This document shows positions 34,501 to 46,500 of a stretch of DNA of 64,000 nucleotides, one piece after another. The first letter of the stretch is position 1. The number at the start of each line of letters is the position of its first letter. The position numbers were made by a program, and so were the translations under genes. Origin of the DNA: Nectonema munidae (taxonomy: Eukaryota; Nematomorpha; Nectonematoida; Nectonematidae). The DNA lies in NCBI GenBank assembly GCA_030549495.1, contig JAUIRK010000293.1, positions 62,001 through 126,000 of the forward strand, read 5' to 3'. A model generated the notes under the pieces. That model saw nothing but the letters and a program-made list of their open reading frames with translations. It was not told the DNA's origin and did not search any database.

Positions 34501-37500
34501 TCTTAATTTATTTAATAAACCAACTTTAGGTGTTTAATTCACTCAAAATATTTCATTCTACAGTAACTTATGTAACTCGATAGGACCTCCATCTTTTTGG
34601 CTACAAATTCGTTAACGGCTCGTAGTCTCTACGACATATTATAATTTACAGTATGTAATTTTGGTATTCATTCTATGATGATCCTTTCTTGGTAGCTCTT
34701 TTTTCATTAGAAATTTATATTCTTCAATGTGTGTTCGAAAATTTTTTTATAAGGATAAAATTACTTTTTTCCTCTCTCAAAGCATTCTGAAGAATCTTCT
34801 TGATGATCTTAGACTTTTTTTATCAGTATCGTGTATTTTATTATCGGGCCTAAATATTTGTCAACCAATCTCATTTCAAAGGTTTTTTCTGATGAATTAT
34901 TCGTGATGTTCATTGTTCAATTACAAAAAGTTATCAACGTTCTTCATCTAAAAAATTATCTCTTTGACACAAAAGGAAAAAGATGGACAAATTCAATTTA
35001 AATTAAAAATATCTTGATAGTGACTAAATTCTCACATATTGGCATCTGTGCCATTTTTGATAAATCTGACCTATTCTAAATTTTCAGATTTCCTACCCAT
35101 CTTAGCTAAATGTTAACTGTAATCCTAGATGATAAGCTATAGATTTAAATATTTTTCATTTGTAAAAGAGGAACTTCTTTTTCACAGTCAAAATCTTTTT
35201 TGAAGCATCTAATATTATATAATTAAACCACTTCCTAGTTCATTAGAACATGGTAGATCTTCCATTTAGTCAAGATACATTTTTTTTTAATTATTTGTTT
35301 TGATCACAAATGAAACCAACATCTTCCATTTGGCATAAAAACAGATATTTTATTTAAATTTCAAAAATATTTCTGTAGACATTAGACGTAAATCGAACAT
35401 TTGATTGACACTTTCAGACATTTAAAACCTCTAAATGCAAAAAATGATTTCAGAAATAAAAATTATCATGGTCGAATTGGTATAAAAACATATATTTCGT
35501 GTAAAATTAGAGAGAATATTTTGGGATATAGTTTTCAGACATAAACCGCAAATTTGATTGACACTAGCAGTAAAACCTCTAAATGCGAAAACTGTGTTCA
35601 GAAATGAAATCATCATGATCTATTTGCTATAAAAACAAATTTTAGAACTAAACGCAAATTTAATTGATACTTATATGTATTTTCAAATTCAAACTACAAA
35701 AATTGAGTCCATAAATGAAACTAGCATGTTTGATTTGGTATAAAAACATATATTTAATTGTAAAATTTGAATGAATGTTTTTGGAGACAATTTTTAGAAG
35801 TAAACCGCAAATTTGATTAAAATTTATAGGTATTTTCACATCCTAAATGTAAAAAATGAGTTCAGAAATGAAAACAGCATAATTGATTTGGTATAAAAAC
35901 ATATATTTCAAGAGAATATTTTTGGAGACAATTTTCAGAAGTAAACCGCAAATTTGATTAATACTTATAGGTATTTTCAAATCCTAAATGTAAAAAATGA
36001 GTTCAGAAATGAAAACAGCATGACCAATTTTGTATAAAAACATATATTTTATGTAAAATTTGAAGGTATATTTTATTAGATATATTTTTGATCAATCAAA
36101 ATTTTGATTGACATTTTCTAAAAAGTAGCCATGATTATTGAAAAAATTAAATATATAAAGTGTCATGCGTTTCAAACTGTATATAATTATAAATTTTCAG
36201 GGTATTATATAATATAGATCGTAAGTTATAAGGTTAAGTACAGATAATGTCAAAATTTTGCTGAAAAATTTTAATTTTTGATTTTAATTGACAGTTTTGG
36301 ACATGAAGGGGTCATTCAACTATCATGAAAATGGTTTCAAAAGATGCAGCTAGCGACTTTAGGAAAAGTCACAAAATTTGAAGGGATATGATTCAGCCAA
36401 TTTTCTACAATTAATTTTTTAGTGAGGGGGGGGGGCGTTTTCCGCCCCCGCACTAATAGGGTTAATGGCTTTTATCTTTTTTCGTTTAAAGAAATATGAG
36501 GATCAAAAATGACAACGCTATAGATTTTTCACTTAAATACTATAAATGGCCTTCAGGTTTAATTAATGCTAATCTGGAAATAATTAGATTGGCGTCTTTA
36601 TGTCTAGCAAGAGTGTGTAAAATGTTTGAATCATTTTGTGGAGCTGAAATCTGGTTTGTTGCAGTATAGCAAGCTTTCACATACCGTCTAATTATAAAAA
36701 TACAAACGTTAAATATTCCTTTTTTCTCATAATTTCTGAGATTAAATTGCTGATAAAATAAATAAATTTTCAGCAAATATATTCCTATGGCTATCCTCCA
36801 TCCATCTCGCATGATGTAGAGCACATGCAGCCACAAAAGGCTTAATTTTTTTCAATTGTTCCATTGTAAAACTAAACACTTCTTCTTTTACAACATTAAT
36901 AACTAGATCAATAGCTGCATTGAAAAATGCACTTGAATATAGTGACTTATAAATACCATTCTAATGACTGGCATCTTTTAAATATAGCAATATCTGTAGC
37001 GATTCAAGGACATAAACAAGATTTAAAAACAGCAGCTATAACTATTTTGAAAATACGGTGGTGACAAGCAAAATGCAAAATATTTTTAGAGTTTTTCTTC
37101 AATTAATCTACATACTCCAGATTTTTATTGCTGTGGTGTCAAAATAGAGCGATTTTGGTTGCTTATCAATGTGCCAATCAGTTAAAAACTAGAAAACAGC
37201 TTTAACTTGCGATTCACCAGCTAAGCGATAAAGATTTGGAACATCTAATAATCTCTCTTTATTATCTTCTAATATTATGATAGGAAGATATATTATAAGT
37301 TAATTTTATAAAATAAATTTATAGTGGTGATAAAATAAAATTCCATTTTCTAAACATGATATTTACAAAATTCGGGTCGGTTAGTTATGGCACTGAAAAT
37401 CCTAATTAATGGGTCACACCCGTGTTCAAAATTAAAACTTTATTCCAGTTCGATTCGGATAGATCAAAAAAAAATTTTTTCGGGTCGATTTAATATGAGA

Positions 37501-40500
37501 GAAAAAGTTTGTTGCAGATTTCTTGCATGCATGTATGTATGTCTAGATTATTTTTATGACAGACGTGTATTAATACAAATAAATAGAAAAATTTGTCTCG
37601 AGAATGCCAAAAAATGTATATGTAAATGTATGCATGTACGATTGCGCTAAACCTAACTCTAATACTAACACGAATGCTAATTTTACACTAAACCTAACCG
37701 CGACAATGGGTTCCCAAAATTTCACACAATAAAACTTTTAGGTATTGTTTTTCTAAAATTAATCGTCTGCTTTCATTTCAATGAGTTTTTATAAGCAGAC
37801 GTTTTTATTTTATGAGACAGTGGCGTCCGATTGTGCCTGAAAGGGTTAAGACCCAACTAGAAATTGCTTGGCCACTTTTCAAATATTACGCATATTATGG
37901 AAAAAATCTGAATAGTCAAAATCAGGGGTGATCACAGGTCAGAACTGAAATGTACTCACAACCCTTTGAAGACAAGTATGACACCCTTGTACAGGGAAAT
38001 GAACTTTAAATATATAAAATTCTATTGAAAAAAAGATTAGTCTTAAAAATTATGGCCGAAAGGGTCGTCTGCATAGGTTAAAACTGATGATGGTATAAAA
38101 TGGATTAAGAACTGACTATTTAATTCAATTTATTTACTTTACTCTGAAGCTAAAAAAAATTGACTTATTCAGTCATCAACGAATTCTTAAACTATTTTAA
38201 AAATTAGTCGAACAAAAAATATTTAAAAACGAATACTAGTTATATAATTAATTTTTAGCTACCCCCCTTTAACGTTCTCTTGAATGCGACAGCCCATATC
38301 TTCTCTCGTTTTTGAACCATGGCCCTAATTAGGGTTTCTCAACCCTGTGCGAATCGCCCACTTTTAGGAGAAAATGAAATTCAGGTGGGCAACTTTTAGA
38401 AAATATTTTAGCATTGTTATATAAACACATATTCTAATATTTTTCCAAAACTTACTTTTTACACAAGAACTTAATAAGGTCAGAATTTCAATCAAAATAA
38501 TTATTTTTTCTAATTATAAATTGAGGATTTGTTTGAGCTTTAAATAAAAGAATGGGTGCTGAATCCTTTTTCTTGTACTATGGAATCTGTAAAAGAAAGT
38601 TGTTAGAGAGAATTTAAATTATAGTTTGAAAATAGGGTGAAAGATTTTTGGACAAAATGTTGAGAAACACTGGCCTTAACAAACTATATAAGTTTTTAAT
38701 TTTACTCATAGCGTTTTACAAATTGCCCGAGTTAATAAAAAGTCAAGTTTTAGAAGAAATTAGAAACCTGGAACGATAACTCGTATCCTCTTTTGTTGAT
38801 CCACTTTCCTTTGAAATTCTTTTTTCATTATTTTTTCACTTTTTTTCGGATCATAGTTTTTCAGTTGAGGCTTATTCATGACTAAATCAAAAAATTGTAT
38901 ACACTCTCATATGCATTTTATTGGATATGTTTAATTTTATTTAAGTATCATGAAAAAACAACGTTAAAGTATTAAGATTAGCAATACTTTTCTAGGGTAC
39001 AAAAATTTATATAATAATTTCATAAATAAAAAAACATAATTTAATATAAATCAAAGGATTTAACTAATTCAAGGGCTAATTCTAATTAAAGACAAACATA
39101 TTTCAAAATGAGAAAGGGTCAATAAAACACCTTTTTGGAATTATAAAAAGGATAAACATCATATCGGTCGTTCGACTTTCATTAAAGTTGGGGGAAAACT
39201 ATTGGTATTTTGGTGATATCGCTAAAAGATAGAAAAGATAAATATTTTTTTGAATAATTAAAGATATCTACACAAGACACTATTTCCATATATTTCACTA
39301 CATCTTTAATTGCATAATAATAGTTAAATGATCAAAGATGAAAATATTTTTTATTTATACATGTTTTTAAAAAAATTAACATGCATATTAAACTTATTTT
39401 GATCTAGAGATCAATTGGTATGAATACTTTTTTTTATCGAATTGTGTGATTTCCTTAAAGACTAAAAGTATTGAGAAAGAAAAATTTGAGTCGAAATATT
39501 ATAAAAAATATTGTTCTCATAGATAAGCAAGAATTTTGACAGCGTGTTTCAAACTTTTTCGAAGAAAAATGATTACCCACATTCAAGCATTAGATCTTTA
39601 CGTATTAGAGCGTAATAACTAGAATCTAGATAACTATTAATGATCCCATAAAAGGAACAGTATTAAATCTTAAATTAAACTCTGTTCTATTTTGGTTATA
39701 TACAGACGCATAGTCAGTTGTAAACGTAAAAGTTTAACGATCTTCTTTCTATATTTCTTTTGTTTGGCATGTGACTGTGTTTATATTCATTTAATTCAAG
39801 CTATTCAGCATTAGCTTATAATTATAATATAAAAACGTACAGCTAGAGTTGTATGCATTCCACAATTTTCATTACCGTTAAACAGTATAATTTTGTATTT
39901 TTAATTATCAGTTTTATTGACCTTTTCTATCCCTAGATAAACTTAATATTTTAATTTGATCTAATTTTAGAAGTGCTATTTGATAAAATTTATTAAAAAT
40001 AAGAAAAAAATTACTTGCTGGTGTGGTTTGATGATTTTGTGTAAAACGTCGGCTTAGACGATTAAACTAAACATAATAGATTTTAAATTAAAAATTAATA
40101 TTCATTATGTAATCTAGCACAACATGTTTACTTACCCACAAAAGAATTATAACAACGAAGCTTTATTTATTATGTAAACAAATCCCGTACAAATATAATA
40201 TGATGAAGAAATGTTAGCTTAGTTTAGGGTTATGTTTTTCAACGCCTCATACACGATATCATTTAAAAAATCCCCCTTACTTATGAGGTAATAGAATATG
40301 TATTTTAACGTGTATATGGAAACCTATTTGACGGAAATTATACTTAAAGAATGCGGCCATTTCATATACATGAATAGTATTTGCAATGCATTATAATCAA
40401 ATAGGGAAATTCAACAGACACAATCCTACGCGTTACTGTTATTTAAATGTAATATAGTTTCTTTAAAGAAAATTTATGATACAACTTGTGAAGTTAATAT

Positions 40501-43500
40501 ATTTATATTCTTCTTAGGGTCTTACAAAGACGTTTTTTCACATAAGTGTACAGAAAACATAAAATGTTTATATTCCAAAATGTAATGGTAATATGCAGTA
40601 TTTTATACATAGTATTATACACTGAATCCATTTTATACTATAAAATTTGTTTGAAATTTTTTTACACTCAATTTTTGAAAGACAAATTTGGTACCTATTA
40701 GTTATACACCTCTCCCCCTCCTCTCAAATGACCAAAAATGATTTTGGTACTTGTTGCTTATCCCCCCCCCCCTGTTTTAATTTAACCATCTAATCAACCA
40801 GCTCACTAACTAAAATTTTTTGTTTAATTGAAATAACTAATCAAATATTTAACTAAATCAATAACTAATCGGAATTTTTTAATGTATAATGTTTATGGTT
40901 TGGTTACATTCTTCGCTTAAAAATACATTTTACTATAATTTTAAATAACTATTATAAACTTATAGGGCAGTAATTTTTACTAAGAAATTATCCAAAAAAT
41001 GTCTGTATTTTAAATATGAAAATAATTTTAATAAATAAATGTTATTCTTAGATTCTTCAATCTTCCACCAAGAATATCAAAATGTCTCTTTGGTGCGTTT
41101 GTGTCCCTACTAAGAATTGAGAGTCAAAAGTTGGTTATTTTTACCAGTATTCACTGATTTTTGAAAATATATAAAAATATTTTTATCGCTATATTCATTA
41201 CCGCTTTAAAAATCTTTTTTTCATATATTTTTTTTAATTTTTAATAAATTTAACCAAAAAATTAAAACTTAACTTGTTTTTTGTTCTAGTAATCAACAAA
41301 TAAGAGCTACGAGTGTTGAATGTAAAATTTTATACAGAAGAAATTTGGCTTCAAAAATATTATGTGAGTGTTTTTTGTTTATTTTAAAATTTTTCTTATT
41401 TGAAAGATAATTTTTTTGTTGCATTGCCGGGTTTTTACACATAATCATAATTTTAAATTCCCTATTTCTTTAAACTAAAAATTTGGGTAAATTTCAGCAA
41501 CTATTGAGAATCATTGGTTAGGGTCAACAGATTCAGAAATATATTCTAAAATAACGATATCGTGATTATTAATTATATTTTATACGTTTTTAAGGGGCAT
41601 GTTCAAAGCGGAATTAAAATTTTCCACCCTCCTTAGATAGAGATTAATATGTTTAAGATCTAAAAAAGTAGTCATTGTAAAAATTATAATTTAATAATAA
41701 ATCATTAACATTTCCATCTTAAAAGCTTGAAAGAAAAAATTATGAAAATGGAGTTTAGAGCATTGACTTACCCATAACATTCTTCAATGAATAACAGAAA
41801 GATTGATTTATTTAAGACGAAAAGCTTCTATGTGATAAAATTTAAATTTAGTTGTAGTTTTTTTATAGTCGATGCCATCAACTGATAGAAGCCAGAGAGT
41901 TGCACCTAAGAGGGCTCATTTCTAGGTATGTATGATGTTATATGGTTTATAATTAACTCGTCCCAACTTTATGATTCAGGACGTTATAATAATCAAATTT
42001 TCCTACAATCAAGCCACAACTACACCTTTTTACAAAACAACTATAACGTTTCTTTCTATCAACCAAATTTAACATCATTTCTACACGCAGGCAAACCTTT
42101 TCATTAAAGCCACTCAACCAAACTTTTCGGTCTATTTCTACTGAACAGTATACAACTTCTAACAGTCATTGCTTCGTTTATTCCTATTCATTTTACTTTT
42201 CTTGTCAAAGACATTTTGCAATGTTGAAATATAATTGGTAAAATTGATATTGAAAATTTGAGGACCTAGACTAATCGGTGGCTTTCTTTTTAAATGAAAT
42301 ATTTTATATTTAAAGCGGGCTTTTTTCATTTCTTTTGAAAAGAGGTTTCACACTGATCCAAAAGAATTAAATCAATTTCATTTTATTTTGTTCACCATGA
42401 AACAGTTTGATTTTCAATTACTAGTTTTGAAGCCTAGATTCCAAATATGAAGTTAGTTTTTTAAATATATTGTATAACTTCGATTCTATGGCATCCCATA
42501 GTGCCAAAGTTGACATAAATCTTTAGATAATGATTTAACAGTGTATTGGCATACTTTGTTATGCGTAGATCCCAAATCAGGCCTGTAGCTAGGACTTTTC
42601 AATTGGGAGGGCTGGAAAAATTTTTTGGGGGGCTAAATATTTTCATAAAATTTTTTTTGGTACTTATGGGTTATCTCTCCCCCATTCAAAAAATTTTTTT
42701 TAGTAAATTATTGAAAAAAAATTAAAGTGGGAGGGAGATAACTAATAAGTACCAGATTTTTATATATAGTCTAAAAAAAACCATTTTTTGAACCCTTTAT
42801 TTATATTGAAATATATTAAGTTGGGGGGAGGGGGGCTCTGAATCTGAGTTGGGGGGGGGGGGGGGGGGCTTGGCCCTCCTGTCCTCGCTGGCTACGGGCC
42901 TGTCCCAAATATAGTGTTTTTTGCGATTAAAGCTATTTTAATGTACTTTTTCAACGATTTACTTCTTTAAAAGTTGAGAGTGCTTTAGTATATTTGGATA
43001 TTTTATATTCCACATATGATGTGAAGACTCCACATCTCATGGTATTTTGTAATTAGAGCTACTTAAATGCAATTTTTCAACGATTATGTGTATAATTGAA
43101 TAATATTTTAGTATAAATTAAAAAATGTTTTACGTCAGCAGAATTTTTCAAGTTTGGATTTCCCAATTGCATCAAAGAAGAAAATGGGGATATGTTATAG
43201 ATATATTTTTCGCGTAACTCATGAATCTGCTTGTAAGGATAAGGGGACATGGAGTTGATGATCTTTAAAAGTAAGAAAAAATATTTGCACGAAGTTATTC
43301 ATTAAGCAAAAATATTAAATTTAAAGGCAAAGCAAGTTTCATACAGAGGTTAAAGGATTCAAATTTAAAACATTCGGACATAGATACTAGGATGGGGAAA
43401 ATGTTTATAAAAAATTGTGTTACAGTTCCTCATTAAGGAAAGAAATAAGAAAAATGCTATAAATTCTTTTATAACAACTGTAATTTTTAAATTCGCAAAA

Positions 43501-46500
43501 TAATGTTGAAAAAATGATCGTTTAAATTCTGATAGACAATATGTTTCTGCTTTAATGAAAACATAGAGAGTTTGACTGATTTAAAACCCCGTGAAAATGG
43601 AGTAAATTATCAAAAATGATGTAAAACTATGGAGTAAGTATTAAGAGTAAGTAATATAGATGTTTGTTTTATTCTTAATTCTCTATTAAAAGATTTTAAC
43701 CTTGTCAGCTGTAAAACAGATATTTTTCTTGCAAATTAGTACTCTAAAAAGGCCTTTTGGAAAAAATGGAAATACTAAAGAGAAATATTAACAAAAAAAC
43801 GGAGAAATTGACAGAGATAAAAGAGTTTTACCCAGAACACTTTTATAAGGACTGTATGCTTTCGTTAGTTTTCCAGACCAAAATATTGATTATATTTAAG
43901 ACCTAAAATTCTTCACCTGAATGTATTTGCAAAGAAATTTTGACACTAATGATAAAAGTGATTCTAAAGATTCTATTAGTGCTGTAGTGTATGATGGAAC
44001 AAGATTCAAAAATGCTATTATCAGAAAAATAGAAATTTATTTGAAAAAACCATTGCAATATTTAGTATGTTTCCTGCATACTAATGGAATTTTTTAAGTA
44101 TATCAAAGCATTATATAGTTCCACGCCTGGTCCAAGGACGTCTAATAAAAGGGTTATTATCAAAAGAGTGACAAATCAAAAGAGTAACATGACAAAATAT
44201 AAAAAAATTCAAAAAAGTAACATTACAAAAGAGTAAATACAAAAATTCAAAAGTTTTACTTACTAAACCTAACGTTACATAAAAATAACTCTTTTGATTT
44301 GTCGCTATTTTAAGAGTGGCAAATTATGTCACTGATTTAATTTGTCATTCTAATGAATATCTCCATTAACTCTCAGTTTTAAAAGTCTCAATTTTAATCC
44401 TAGAGATATTCCAATCTCTTCGTTAGAATAAATAAATTGAAAAATCGATTAAATTAATATTAATTTTGAACTCCTTATCAAATGATCAAAAATATTTTAT
44501 TAATATGTGTTTGCTAGTTTAAAATAGTTAAACAAATTCATAACTCACAAACTTATTAGCCAAAAGTACAACCTGGTGCTTTTAAATGACTCAATGTGCA
44601 TGACAGAGGTATAAACTGCGATTTTATGTGTGTCAAATCCAGAAAAAAATTTAACTAATTTTATATTTTTTTATTTTAATGGTCATTAATCAGAGCATGG
44701 TTTAATAGAACAGATAAAAAATGAAAAGAACAGAAAAGTTACATTTTTTATGATAAAATAGTCTTTTTTGTATTTTTACATTAGTATTTAAAAAAAGAAT
44801 CTTATACATAAAAATAAAGAATAATCAGGTAACTCATTAATTTCTAGTAAAAATTGCAACATGTTAACAAAAAAGGTTAATTTTTTTCTGGTAGTGTACT
44901 GTTGTAGAAGCAACTTTTAATGTGTTTCATTTTTGCAAGTTTGTTTTTGATTTTTTCGCCCCACTCTAATACATACAGCCTAGACTTAGGATCGTTAATA
45001 CTGAAAATAAATTCGTTATAATAATCGTTACTTTGAATAAAATATCACTTTATTATCTTTATCGTTAAATTAGAAAAATCTTTGCTCGTTTTTGTTATCA
45101 TTACCTAAAAAAGTTTAGTTACTTTTCAATAATCTTTTCCAAAAAATGCATGTCTATTTTTAGAAAAAGTAGAAAAAATTGAAATACATAACTGCGTCGA
45201 AAGTATCAACAATAGTGGCTAAATAAAATAAAAAACTCAAAAATCTTTTATTTAAATTTTAAAATAAAACAAAGTCTAACTTATTTGTACAGGTGAAGAA
45301 GTTGCCATTTGCCTTTATTGTCCATGAACAGTATTACGCTCTTGTTTAAATTTGACACATTACCTTACCTTGGAGCACAAGAAAAAGAATTATGAGTAGG
45401 TGTTCCACTGTGTGAAGATGTTGTTCTCAAACTCATTGATAAACATAAAGGTCTGGGTTATAATGTTTGTATGGATATTTTTTTACTAGCGTCAACCTTG
45501 CTAAAAAGCCAAGAAGATTCAATACTACCTTGGTAGGAACGGTTAGAGCAAATAGAAAAGGCTTACCTAAAGAAATAACTATGAATAGAGGTAAAAAATT
45601 TGACTCATATTTTTTTTTATAATGATGAAAATAATATTCTGTTCATGAACTATCAATGTAAAAACAAAAAATGTATGCTTACTTTTAATAATGCATAATA
45701 CATTAAATAATACATTAAAATTAGCTCTTCACTTTGTTCGGATGATATGAATTATTCCGATATGATTTTTATAATAAAAGTAAAATAGGAGTTCATGTTG
45801 TCGACCAAATGCTAAAAAGGTATTCTACACATTGTGCTTCAAGAAGAAGTCCTCTTGCTATAGTAATATTCTTGACATCTCCTGCTTGAATGCTTTTGTT
45901 ATTTACAAGATTTGTACAGGCAAAAGTATTACTTGAAAGCAATTTATTTTAGAACTAATCGAAAACTTAAGGTATAATTTTTGCAAAAAAAAAAATTTTT
46001 TTTTCCTAAATGTTTCATTTTCACAAAATAAAATAGAAAAAATAATTTTATAAGTATGATACGATTACTAATTGAAATTACAATATTCGAGTTGTTTTTA
46101 AACAGTTCAATGAAATTAAATTTGAGTTAATAACTATAGTTATTTACTTAGAAGTAACATTAGTAGATTATTAAATTAAATAAAATGTAAGGAGGCGAGA
46201 ATTGTAAAACGAAAAGTTTTATTTTTATCAACGGAATAAATATATCTTGAAGTTTGGGTTTTTCAATCCAAGGTTTATTTAAATTATTTTTTAATAAATA
46301 TTATTATTAATGTTCTCCATTGTGTTTAACCGACAACATTGGTAAAAAAGCAAGCTTAAGAATGTCATGTTAATCCTTTTGTGACGAGTGTATCATATAT
46401 GATACATAAACATATATCTTATTTAATAATAAGCTTTTTAATAAATATCGTCTGATTTTTCTGGTCACGAAAGGGTTAAGGGAAATATTAACGTTTGAGT

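Larger units (their letters stand above)
32925..36461. mobile_element. piggyBac-like non-autonomous element with three minisatellites
   Basis: 3537 bp between two TTAA sites (32921-32924 and 36462-36465). The left terminus is CCCTATTAGTGCTGGG and the right terminus (complemented) is CCCTATTAGTGCGGGG. Both ends have a G-run hairpin just inside (GGGGGCGTAAAGTGCCCCC; GGGGGCGTTTTCCGCCCCC). The interior has no transposase; it holds arrays of about 151 bp, about 38 bp and about 150 bp repeats. Part of it recurs inverted at 54118-54880. TTAA target and CCCT termini indicate piggyBac mobilisation. Confidence 0.8.
38900..43120. other. Large intron of tbc1d30-like gene, mostly plain AT-rich DNA
   Basis: Apart from the nested MITE at 42578-42902 and a small related fragment near 40689-40772, I see no coding exon, RNA gene or repeat array. 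Confidence 0.5.

Noticed and set aside
40140-40320. Minus-strand open stretch with a strong GTAAGT donor near 40137
   Set aside because: All frames leading into the donor carry stops close by, and nothing matches the tbc1d30-like gene.
41874-41927. Possible plus-strand micro-exon between TTTTTTTATAG and CTAG|GTATGT
   Set aside because: Good splice-like ends but only about 54 bp, with no partner exons and no protein homology; such pairs occur by chance.
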